Of a stretch of 9,252 nucleotides of DNA, positions 1-6,304 are shown in pieces (position 1 is the stretch's first letter; each line of letters begins with the position of its first letter). The position numbers and the translations under genes were made by a program. The notes beneath the pieces are model-generated. The model was not told the origin of the DNA. It searched no databases and was given only the letters and a program-made list of their open reading frames with translations. Origin of the DNA: an uncultured Bacteroidota bacterium (GTDB lineage: Bacteria; Bacteroidota; Bacteroidia; B-17B0; Aurantibacillaceae); the NCBI GenBank assembly GCA_937868675.1, contig CALMNJ010000177.1:1-9252 (forward strand), written 5' to 3'.

Positions 1-2
1 AA

Positions 3-509
3 AACAATAAAGTTATTATTCTAAATGGTGAGTATTCTTATCTGGAGGATAGTCAAAGCAAAAAAGTTGAGTTAAAAGCCGATACAGTGACCTTTGGCTC
101 TTCGGCCCCTGCCAATAAAAAGGAAACAAGCGATACAAAAGGAGACAAGCCGAAAGCCGCTGATCCGGCTAAACCAGCGAAAAAAGATCCGTCAGAGGAG
201 CCCCTTGAAAAAAAGGATTGCAAGGCCGATTTTGTGGTACAGGTTGGGGCATTTAACAACGCGGCAGTGAATGCTTCGGTACTTTCGCGAAAATTCGGAA
301 TAAAGGAAACTATACGCAGCGAAAGCCAGGACGGTATGTCTAAATTTTTGGTTGGTCGCCATCATGAATACCGGAAAGCCCGCGACCATCGTGAAACAAT
401 GAGAAATGTAAATCAGGTGAAAAGCGCATTTGTGGTGGCCTATAATGGAAGCAGCAGAATTACGGTGCAGGAAGCCCTCATGATGTGCAACCAGCGTTGG
501 TTTAAATAA
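3..509 (+). CDS. SPOR-domain protein, 5'-truncated by window edge
   Basis: The frame is open from the left edge, so the true start lies outside the window; 168 residues are visible. A GTG at 87 could be read as a start, but the coding frame continues unbroken upstream of it (…ILNGEYSYLEDSQSKKVELK…), so I treat the gene as partial. The visible part has a Lys/Pro/Ala/Glu-rich linker (about nt 110-218) and then a C-terminal SPOR domain (about nt 219-494). The SPOR call rests on the first strand DFVVQVGAF, a central FLVGRHHEYRKARDHRETM and a last strand AFVVAYNGSSRITVQEAL. SPOR domains bind denuded glycan strands of peptidoglycan, typically at division sites. A linker plus terminal SPOR is the usual build for a periplasmic or outer-membrane-attached protein. 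The next gene starts 38 bp downstream on the same strand and also carries SPOR modules with a very similar ending, so the two may be paralogous and co-transcribed. What the missing N-terminus does cannot be seen. Confidence 0.85.
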   Translation, partial: NNKVIILNGEYSYLEDSQSKKVELKADTVTFGSSAPANKKETSDTKGDKPKAADPAKPAKKDPSEEPLEKKDCKADFVVQVGAFNNAAVNASVLSRKFGIKETIRSESQDGMSKFLVGRHHEYRKARDHRETMRNVNQVKSAFVVAYNGSSRITVQEALMMCNQRWFK

Positions 510-522
510 ATAAAACTTTTAT

Positions 523-542
523 TTTTACTATAATAAGTAAAA
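523..542. promoter_or_regulatory. AT-rich perfect inverted repeat just upstream of the 780-residue gene
   Basis: TTTTACT at 523-529 is matched by AGTAAAA at 536-542, a perfect 7-bp inverted repeat around a 6-bp centre, ending 5 bp before the ATG at 548. It could be a weak hairpin, an operator, or part of the promoter. A TTG at 497-499 followed 20 bp later by TATTTTTA (520-527) partly resembles the Bacteroidota TTG-N(17-23)-TAnnTTTG promoter, but the final G is missing. In so AT-rich a gap the repeat may be chance. Confidence 0.3.
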
Positions 543-547
543 CACGT

Positions 548-2890
548 ATGAGGAAGCTGATTGTTTGGTTAATGCTGATGGCTTCATCGGTCGTTTACGC
601 CCAGTCCGACTCCCTCAAATATGCACGACTCGATAGCCTCAGTGCAGAAGAGCTTTATCAGTATTACCTCAACGAACCGGAGCCCATTCAGTTTTACCGG
701 GGCCCCGACACCGGCGATTCACTTTACAGGGCCATACTACCCCTGAGTGCGCCAACACAAACAGTGGAAGGTGAACCTTCACTTTCGCAAAAGTATAAGG
801 AAGAAGAAGAAGCCGGGGAAGAAACATCGGTCAAAGATTCTACCGACGAAAAAATGCGGCCCAAAATATCTATTGGCGGCGGACATTTTGCTTTCCATGG
901 CGACCTTGGAAAAAAACACTTTCAGTCGCCTGCGGTAGGCCGTCCGGCGGGTGATATTGGTATATCGCAACGGCTAACCCGGTATTTACAACTTGATTTT
1001 ATGGCGATGTTCGGTAAGCTGGGAGCCAATGAGGTGCTCAACAACCGGCACGAGAACTTTCAGTCAGAGATAAGAGCGGGTGGTGTAAACCTGATTTATG
1101 ATTTTGGAAATTTTATCGGCGATAAATACGTGCTAAGACCGTATGTGAGCTTTGGCGTGATGGGGTTTGAATATCTGAGCAAAACCGACCTTAAAGATAA
1201 GAATGGCTTCGCATACAATTACTGGAGCGATGGCTCCATACGCAGCCTGCCCGAAAACGCAGCCGGAGCCCAGGATGCCAGGATACTGACACGTGATTAT
1301 AAATATGAGAGCGATATACGCGAGCTTAATAAAGATGGGTTTGGTAAATACTCAGAACATGCCTGGGCCTTTCCTGTTGGAGCCGGATTTTTAATGAAGG
1401 TTACTAAAAACGTGGACATGAGGCTGAACTACCAGTATTTCCTTACTACCACAGATTATATTGATGGTATAACAAGCAAGAGCATTGGCGACAGGGCCGG
1501 TAATAAACACCACGATAATTTTTCGTATCTCTCCGTTTCGCTTCAGTATGATTTAACGGCGAAACTCCCTAAGAAGAAAGAAGCCTCAGAGCCTAAGGGC
1601 AACGACTTCTGGCTGGCCCTTGATAAGGAAGACAAGGATCATGATGGGGTAATGGATTTAAAGGACAATTGCCTTGGAACACCCGATGGAGCCAAAGTGG
1701 ACCTGAAAGGATGCCCGCTTGACGAGGATAACGACGGAATACCGAATTACCGCGACGACGAGCTCAACACTCCCCCGGGAGCACCGGTTGACAGCCGTGG
1801 TGTGGCCCAAAGTGATGAGTATTGGAAAAAGTGGTACGATGCTTACATGAATGACACCACCGACCTGGAACGCGTAACCGAAACTCTGGATAATGTATTT
1901 GCTGCAAAACCAAAAAAGAAAAAGAAAAGCAAGGCCAAAAACGATGATATTTTTACCGTTGAACTGGCGCGTTATAAAGGCGCCATTCCTTCCGACGAGT
2001 TGGCCTTCCTGCTAAGTATAGGCGATATCAACTCTACCACTTCGTCTGATGGTTCAACGGTTGTGTACACCACCGGAAACTACGACAAGCTTTCCAGCGC
2101 TGTGAAGCGCCGCGATGAATTCAGGAACGAGGGCATTAAAGGAGCTGGAATTTCGAGACTAAAAGGCAACGAGGTCATTCCCGTTTCGGACAGCGAATTA
2201 CAGGAGTTACTCAAGAGTGAGATCGAGGAACTGATGTCGATAAATATCAACGACAGCAGTAATGTAAACAACGGGACTCAGGAAGATGAAATGTTCGGTA
2301 AAAATGATATTGTTTATCGTGTACAGCTTGGTGCCTTCAGAAACAGAATATCTACCAAAGTGTTCAACACCAGCGCAGGAAGTGTGCTTGAGCTGAAAAC
2401 AGGAGAAAGTATTTACAGGTATGTTACCAAAGGTTATAAAACCATTGAAGAAGCAGCCGGAGTTCGTGCTGACCTCGTGATACAGGGATATGGCGATGCG
2501 TTTATAACTGCTTACAAGGGAGGTAAGCGCGTTCCGCTTTCAGAAACCAAGGCAACTGTTGAAACCGCCTTTAAGGAAGATTTGAGTGAAGATAAAATGT
2601 TTAGCTCAGTAGATAAAAAGCTGGTGGTATTTAAAGTACAACTTGGCCCGCCCAAGAAAAAAATATTTGAAACATCAAGCGACGAAAAATATAAAGAACT
2701 ACCAAGCCTTGAAAAGCAGGTTACCCTTACCGGAAGTATCCGTTACACAGCAGGTAGTTTTTCAGGGCTTCAGGCGGCCGAAAAATTCCGGGATGAACTC
2801 ATAAACATGGGCTTTGGTGAGGCCTTTGTGGTGGCTACGTTTAAAAACGAAATTATCTCTACACAAGAGGCACTTGAGCTTCTGAAATAG
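548..2890 (+). CDS. Outer-membrane beta-barrel protein with TSP3 repeats and three SPOR-like modules
   Basis: This 780-residue protein starts with a signal peptide (MRKLIVWLMLMASSVVYAQ, cleavage likely after the final A or Q). Residues about 20-104 are a linker containing an acidic stretch (KEEEEAGEE). Residues about 105-336 look like an outer-membrane beta-barrel: alternating hydrophobic and aromatic strands such as LRPYVSFGVMGFEYL and FSYLSVSLQYDL. Two thrombospondin type-3, calcium-binding type motifs follow, DKDHDGVMDLKDNC (363-376) and DEDNDGIPNYRDDE (392-405). A Lys-rich linker (about 453-464) leads to three SPOR-like modules at about 468-560, 587-670 and 692-780. The usual partner of barrel plus TSP3 in this phylum is an OmpA C-terminal domain; here SPOR modules take its place, so I infer that the protein sits in the outer membrane and holds peptidoglycan through them. 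The ATG at 548 places the signal peptide exactly at the N-terminus. Domain calls are by eye; the first SPOR module is the least certain. Confidence 0.88.
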   Translation: MRKLIVWLMLMASSVVYAQSDSLKYARLDSLSAEELYQYYLNEPEPIQFYRGPDTGDSLYRAILPLSAPTQTVEGEPSLSQKYKEEEEAGEETSVKDSTDEKMRPKISIGGGHFAFHGDLGKKHFQSPAVGRPAGDIGISQRLTRYLQLDFMAMFGKLGANEVLNNRHENFQSEIRAGGVNLIYDFGNFIGDKYVLRPYVSFGVMGFEYLSKTDLKDKNGFAYNYWSDGSIRSLPENAAGAQDARILTRDYKYESDIRELNKDGFGKYSEHAWAFPVGAGFLMKVTKNVDMRLNYQYFLTTTDYIDGITSKSIGDRAGNKHHDNFSYLSVSLQYDLTAKLPKKKEASEPKGNDFWLALDKEDKDHDGVMDLKDNCLGTPDGAKVDLKGCPLDEDNDGIPNYRDDELNTPPGAPVDSRGVAQSDEYWKKWYDAYMNDTTDLERVTETLDNVFAAKPKKKKKSKAKNDDIFTVELARYKGAIPSDELAFLLSIGDINSTTSSDGSTVVYTTGNYDKLSSAVKRRDEFRNEGIKGAGISRLKGNEVIPVSDSELQELLKSEIEELMSININDSSNVNNGTQEDEMFGKNDIVYRVQLGAFRNRISTKVFNTSAGSVLELKTGESIYRYVTKGYKTIEEAAGVRADLVIQGYGDAFITAYKGGKRVPLSETKATVETAFKEDLSEDKMFSSVDKKLVVFKVQLGPPKKKIFETSSDEKYKELPSLEKQVTLTGSIRYTAGSFSGLQAAEKFRDELINMGFGEAFVVATFKNEIISTQEALELLK
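1946..2887 (+). repeat. Three tandem SPOR-like protein modules
   Basis: Within the 780-residue protein, three units of about 85-93 residues share one pattern: a first strand with V-Q/E-L (FTVELARY; YRVQLGAF; FKVQLGPP), a middle Y-T/V-x-G (VVYTTGNY; YRYVTKGY; RYTAGSF), a helix with A-x-x-x-R/F-x-x-L (AVKRRDEFRNEG; AAGVRADLVIQG; AAEKFRDELINMG), and a last strand ending in an EAL-like tail (SELQELL; ETKATVETA; QEALELL). Approximate spans are 1946-2212, 2306-2575 and 2621-2887. The DNA of the units is not visibly repeated, so the duplication is old. The single SPOR domain of the upstream gene has the same ending (VQEALMM). Confidence 0.7.
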
Positions 2891-2905
2891 TCCCCTTAAT
2901 TAAGT

Positions 2906-4228
2906 TTATAATTTCAGGAGTCTTAATTCAACACGACGGTTTTTTGCCCGGTTAACTTCAGTGTCGTTCGGCGCTACAGGTTTGTCGGAACCAAATCCTA
3001 CAGAAATAATCCGGCTGGTTTCTACATCTTGTAAAACAATGTAATCTTTACAAGCCTTTACGCGGCGGTAAGAAAGAGAACGGTTTGCCGCCACGTCGCC
3101 TTCCGATGAGGTGTGACCAGACAATTCAATTTCGGCACCCGGGTTTTGTTTTAAAAAGTTTACAATCTTATCCAATTCGGGTTTCGACTCCGGTTTTAAA
3201 ATATCTTTTCCCTGATCGAAAAGTATGTTGTTCATCCGGATGCTTTCTCCCACCTTAATTGCGCTTCCCCCAAAGCTGACCTGACTTTTGCCCTTTTCCA
3301 GGAAAATAGTTACCGGGGCGTTTTCATCACCTGGTCCAATATCAGCTGCTGCACTACCATCGGCATAACCCGGTGCCGAAGCCACAAGCACCTCAAATCC
3401 GGCAGGAATGTTCTTAAAACCAAAAGCACCGCTGGCATCTGTTTTAACCGATTGTTTTCCTGCAGTTGCAACGTTGGCGCCGGCAACAGGAATATCGGTG
3501 TCCTTAATCAAAACAGTGCCGCTCACGTTTCCGATGCAACTATTATCCCGCTTACGGTTAATCAGTAATCTTATAAAATCTACGGCGAATCCATCGGGAG
3601 CACCTGTAGCTTCATCAATAGCAACGGTTAATGTTTTAGTTGCAAAATCCTGATAGAACTCTTCGGGCAAAGGTATGGTAATAAGTTTTCCAACCGGGCC
3701 TGTCTGGTCAATTGCATTGAGAAAGCGCTCCCCCTCAACAAAATGAGCCCCGTTAATGAGAATGGTAAACTTAGAACACATGGAAGGGGCCTGAAAATCA
3801 TCAATAAATAATTGAAGGAAGGCGTTGCTGATAACCACCCCGTTCAGGTCCGCAACGGGCAGTTCCCATTTTACAGGTTTTGAGGAAGCAGGGTTATAGC
3901 TTTCCGAATAACCATCGCCTAAACACGAATGTGTACCTGCGGGTTTGTATTTACCAGATAACAAAATGCGGTCAAAGCCCGGAAGGTCGGTCGTTGAAGG
4001 CTTCCAGGGGAAAGGATGTGCTTCAGTCATTTTGCCGCAAAACGGGTCAAAGTTTACGGGCCATCCAAAACCAAGATTATCCACATCGCCCAGACGTATT
4101 ATATAATCAGCTTCAAGGCTGTTTTTTATGAAAGCACTCTGTGCTTTCCAGTCTTTGTCAACAGTAACCGTTATCTGGGCATTAAGGCCGTAACTGATAA
4201 ATAAAAGAAGTGAAAATATTTTTCTCAT
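2906..4228 (-). CDS. Secreted OmpA-family protein with carboxypeptidase-regulatory-like domain
   Basis: This 440-residue protein begins with a signal peptide (MRKIFSLLLFISYGLNAQ). Residues about 19-230 form a beta-rich domain that I cannot name. It includes the stretch GDVDNLGFGWPVNFDPF, which resembles N-terminal modules I have seen in other OmpA-like proteins. Residues about 233-310 look like a carboxypeptidase-regulatory-like beta-sandwich (GNVSGTVLIKDT…PVAGANV…TDASGAFGFKNIPAG). Residues about 329-440 are an OmpA C-terminal peptidoglycan-binding domain: ILFDQGKDIL, then SGHTSSEG, NRSLSYRRV and NRRVELRL. In this family the Asp of GHTD and the Arg of LSxxR contact diaminopimelate in peptidoglycan; here the Arg is kept but the Asp is Ser (about residue 374). 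No large barrel is evident, so it is more likely a periplasmic or outer-membrane-associated protein than a porin. It converges on the 780-residue gene with only 15 bp between the stops. Confidence 0.88.
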   Translation of the reverse strand: MRKIFSLLLFISYGLNAQITVTVDKDWKAQSAFIKNSLEADYIIRLGDVDNLGFGWPVNFDPFCGKMTEAHPFPWKPSTTDLPGFDRILLSGKYKPAGTHSCLGDGYSESYNPASSKPVKWELPVADLNGVVISNAFLQLFIDDFQAPSMCSKFTILINGAHFVEGERFLNAIDQTGPVGKLITIPLPEEFYQDFATKTLTVAIDEATGAPDGFAVDFIRLLINRKRDNSCIGNVSGTVLIKDTDIPVAGANVATAGKQSVKTDASGAFGFKNIPAGFEVLVASAPGYADGSAAADIGPGDENAPVTIFLEKGKSQVSFGGSAIKVGESIRMNNILFDQGKDILKPESKPELDKIVNFLKQNPGAEIELSGHTSSEGDVAANRSLSYRRVKACKDYIVLQDVETSRIISVGFGSDKPVAPNDTEVNRAKNRRVELRLLKL

Positions 4229-4247
4229 AGCCAGGATTTTAAACCAG

Positions 4248-4290
4248 TAAAAATTAAAAAAGAGAACAAGTGCCGGCGAACTTACCGCAC
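4248..4290 (-). terminator. Possible intrinsic terminator after the par-linked gene group
   Basis: Read on the minus strand, GTGCGG (4290-4285) can pair with CC-G-GCAC (4276-4270) with one bulged base and an 8-base loop. A T-rich tract of about 21 bases (16 T), 4269-4249, follows directly. The site lies 56 bp past the stop of the 156-residue gene and about 40 bp before the ATG of the OmpA-family gene. It would end the parA-parB transcript and imply a separate promoter for the OmpA-family gene very close to its start. The stem is short and imperfect, so this is tentative. Confidence 0.35.
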
Positions 4291-4346
4291 TAAAATTAAT
4301 GAATTAGCCCGAAAGTGTTTATGAAAGCAGGAGGAAAAGAGTATGA

Positions 4347-4817
4347 TTATTCTTCATAATAATCAATGACCAACCCATCCAGTGGTGCAATGGTTATTTC
4401 ACGTTTTTCGTCACCAAAATCCATGATCAGGGCATCGGCCCGGTAATGGTCGCCGCTGCGGCTCAGTCTTACCGCCTCCAGCTTTTTGCCAACCACGTCG
4501 GCCCACATTTTGGTTGAAGAAGCGTCTACCGCGAAAATTCTGATTTTTCCGCCAAACTCGTGTTCCAGAACGGCCCTTGCGGTTTTGTAATCGTAATCAA
4601 TGGCATCCATGCCGTCGCCATCGGCGTTGCACGAAATGGTAAGCCGGTTGCCATCGCTAAAATGAAACTCCACATTGTCAATAATCTCAATGGGCGCATC
4701 CTTGTTAGTGATGTTTTGCCACAGATGGCATATTATTTTTTCGATGCTGCGGCCCTGGGCTACCACAAATCTTGCCAGGGCTTCGTTTGAGAAGAGTATA
4801 TCTTTTTCCGTACTCAT
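4347..4817 (-). CDS. Conserved-looking protein of unknown function (156 aa)
   Basis: I do not recognise this protein. It is 156 residues, with no signal peptide and no membrane segment, so probably cytosolic. The N-terminal third looks helical (NEALARFVVAQGRSIEKIICHLWQ); the rest alternates strands and turns (IEIIDNVEFHFSDGNRLTISC; KIRIFAVDASSTKMWADVV; REITIAPLDGLVIDYYEE). It is acidic, and I see no catalytic motif or complete metal-binding cluster. The ATG at 4817 is preceded by an A-rich GCGAAA, usual for this phylum. It is read after the phosphodiesterase with a 37-bp gap, at the end of a run that includes parA and parB, so it is probably on their transcript. Link to partitioning is guilt by position only. 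Confidence 0.8.
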   Translation of the reverse strand: MSTEKDILFSNEALARFVVAQGRSIEKIICHLWQNITNKDAPIEIIDNVEFHFSDGNRLTISCNADGDGMDAIDYDYKTARAVLEHEFGGKIRIFAVDASSTKMWADVVGKKLEAVRLSRSGDHYRADALIMDFGDEKREITIAPLDGLVIDYYEE

Positions 4818-4854
4818 TTTCGCAATGTTGGGTAAAATTAAATTGTTTATTGGT

Positions 4855-5373
4855 TTATACCGAATCCCGATTCAACGCATTTCGTTTTCCGAGCTCAACT
4901 ACCGCCAGGTTCTTTATTTGAGTATCCCGTATTTCAAAACGGACCGCTGTTTTTATGTGATGAAAGCCATGTACGCCGCAGGCTCCCGGGTTAATATGCA
5001 AAAGCGCATTCTCCTTATCGTAAATGACTTTAAGAATGTGCGAGTGTCCGCAAATGAAAAGACCAGGTTTATGCTTTAACAAAAGATTTTTAATCCGGGC
5101 CGGGTATTTACCCGGGTACCCGCCAATATGTGTTATCAGCACCTTGAGTTGCTCGCAAAAAAATACCAGGTCTTCGGGCCAGCGGTTCTGGAGCTCCAAA
5201 TCGTCAATATTACCAATTACAGCCCGGAGCGGTTTTAGTTTTTCAATCTCATCGCAAAGTGTTGAGCTGCCAATGTCGCCTGCATGCCATACCTCATCCG
5301 CCTCCTGAATGTGCTTTGTAAGCGCTTTGTCCAGATGACCGTGGGTGTCAGATATGAGCAGTATTTTCCTCAT
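4855..5373 (-). CDS. YfcE/MJ0936-family metallophosphodiesterase
   Basis: This is a calcineurin-type metallophosphoesterase. The dimetal motifs are all present, numbered from the ATG at 5373: SDTHG (D9, H11), HAGDIG (D33), GNID (N55), ITHIGG (H82) and CGHSH (H110, H112), ending with NPGACG. The family (YfcE, MJ0936) hydrolyses phosphodiesters in vitro; cellular substrates are mostly unknown. The length, 172 residues, is normal. The frame extends to a TTG at 5388 that would add five residues (MGYTS), but the ATG gives the classical start MRKILLISDTHG, so I prefer it. With that start it begins 20 bp after the parB stop. It is soluble and cytosolic. Family assignment is firm; a role in chromosome biology would be inference. 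Confidence 0.93.
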   Translation of the reverse strand: MRKILLISDTHGHLDKALTKHIQEADEVWHAGDIGSSTLCDEIEKLKPLRAVIGNIDDLELQNRWPEDLVFFCEQLKVLITHIGGYPGKYPARIKNLLLKHKPGLFICGHSHILKVIYDKENALLHINPGACGVHGFHHIKTAVRFEIRDTQIKNLAVVELGKRNALNRDSV

Positions 5374-5393
5374 GGAGGTATAGCCCAACAGGG

Positions 5394-6284
5394 TTACTCC
5401 ACTCCGAAAAACGAAACAATGTGCTGCAATTCGGAGTCGTTTGAAAAATTGAGGGTGATGCTTCCGCCGCCCTTTGCATTACGCTTGAATTTGTATGATT
5501 TATTGAAAATCTTATCGAGGTGTTTGGCTATTACTTTGTCCTCGATGGTGAGGGGCTTATCTATGCGGCTAACTTTGGGCGTAACTTTTATTTTTTCGCC
5601 GCGGGCAAGGTCTTCAATCTGCCTCACCGACAAATCCTGCTCAAGTGCAAGCGCAAAAATGGCAAGTTGCCTGTCTTCATTATCAATATTAATAAGTGCC
5701 CGGGCGTGTCCCATGGTTATTTCGCGGTCGCGCAGGGCTTTCTGTATTGGGGCGGGAAGCTTAAGTAAACGCAGGAAATTGGTTACCGTACTGCGTTGCT
5801 TGCCTACTTTTTCGCTCAGTTGCTCCTGCGTAAGGTTGCATTCATCAATCAGCCGCTTGTATGACATGGAAACCTCGATGGGGTCCAGATCTTCACGCTG
5901 AATGTTTTCAACCAGAGCCATCTCGAGCATGGCCTGATCATCGGCCACCCTGATATAGGCCGGAACCTCCACCAGTCCGGCCATTTGCGAGGCTCTGAAG
6001 CGACGCTCGCCCGAAATAAGCTGATACCTGTCGTAGCCCATTTTGCGAACGGTAAGCGGTTGTATGATGCCATGCTGGCGAATACTATCGCTAAGTTCCT
6101 GCAGGGCATTTTCTTCAAAATTGGTGCGCGGCTGAAACGGGTTGGTTTCAATGCTGCTGATTTTTATTATGGAAACGGAGTTTACTACGGGTGCGTTTTC
6201 TCCGAGGTTTTTTGTGGTAATATCAGTTTTGGCGTTCTCTAACAGCGCGCTCAATCCTCTTCCTAATGCCGGTTTTTTGTTCAT
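5394..6284 (-). CDS. parB: ParB/Spo0J chromosome-partitioning protein
   Basis: ParB binds parS sites, loads as a CTP-dependent DNA clamp and spreads, and stimulates ParA ATPase for origin segregation. Numbering from the ATG at 6284 (296 residues), I see the N-terminal ParA-contact motif LGRGLSALL (7-15), NPFQPR (48-53), the CTP-binding boxes GERRFRA (92-98) and ENIQRE (126-131), a helix-turn-helix (about 151-173, LTQEQLSEKVGKQRSTV) and a C-terminal dimerisation segment (GSITLNFSNDSELQHIVSFF). All key motifs are intact. A TTG at 6296 would add MNQT; the ATG gives the usual MNKKPALGRGL start and is preferred. It lies 20 bp after parA, in the normal order. I found no parS site in the window. Confidence 0.97.
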   Translation of the reverse strand: MNKKPALGRGLSALLENAKTDITTKNLGENAPVVNSVSIIKISSIETNPFQPRTNFEENALQELSDSIRQHGIIQPLTVRKMGYDRYQLISGERRFRASQMAGLVEVPAYIRVADDQAMLEMALVENIQREDLDPIEVSMSYKRLIDECNLTQEQLSEKVGKQRSTVTNFLRLLKLPAPIQKALRDREITMGHARALINIDNEDRQLAIFALALEQDLSVRQIEDLARGEKIKVTPKVSRIDKPLTIEDKVIAKHLDKIFNKSYKFKRNAKGGGSITLNFSNDSELQHIVSFFGVE

Positions 6285-6304
6285 GGTCTGGTTCAAAATT
6301 CAAA

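Noticed and set aside
53..259. Minus-strand open frame opposite the first gene's linker.
   Set aside because: Its Ser/Phe/Leu-rich translation is the antisense of a Lys/Glu/Ala-rich linker, not a real membrane protein.
383..398. parS-like half site GTGAAACA (391-398).
   Set aside because: Only the right half of the TGTTTCACGTGAAACA palindrome is present; the left 8 bases do not match, and the site lies within a coding region.
2895..2904. Palindrome CTTAATTAAG in the convergent gap.
   Set aside because: It has no loop and no GC content for a terminator stem; a 10-bp AT palindrome is easily random.
4321..4369. Plus-strand AGGAGG (4329-4334) followed 8 bases later by an ATG with an 8-codon frame; also a 12-codon frame from 4321.
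   Set aside because: Bacteroidota rarely depend on Shine-Dalgarno sites, the peptides are tiny, and the frames run antisense into the end of the 156-residue gene. Probably chance.
4395..4410. parS-like core TTTCACGT (4397-4404).
   Set aside because: About 10 of 16 positions match and the right arm is absent, so it is not a credible ParB site.
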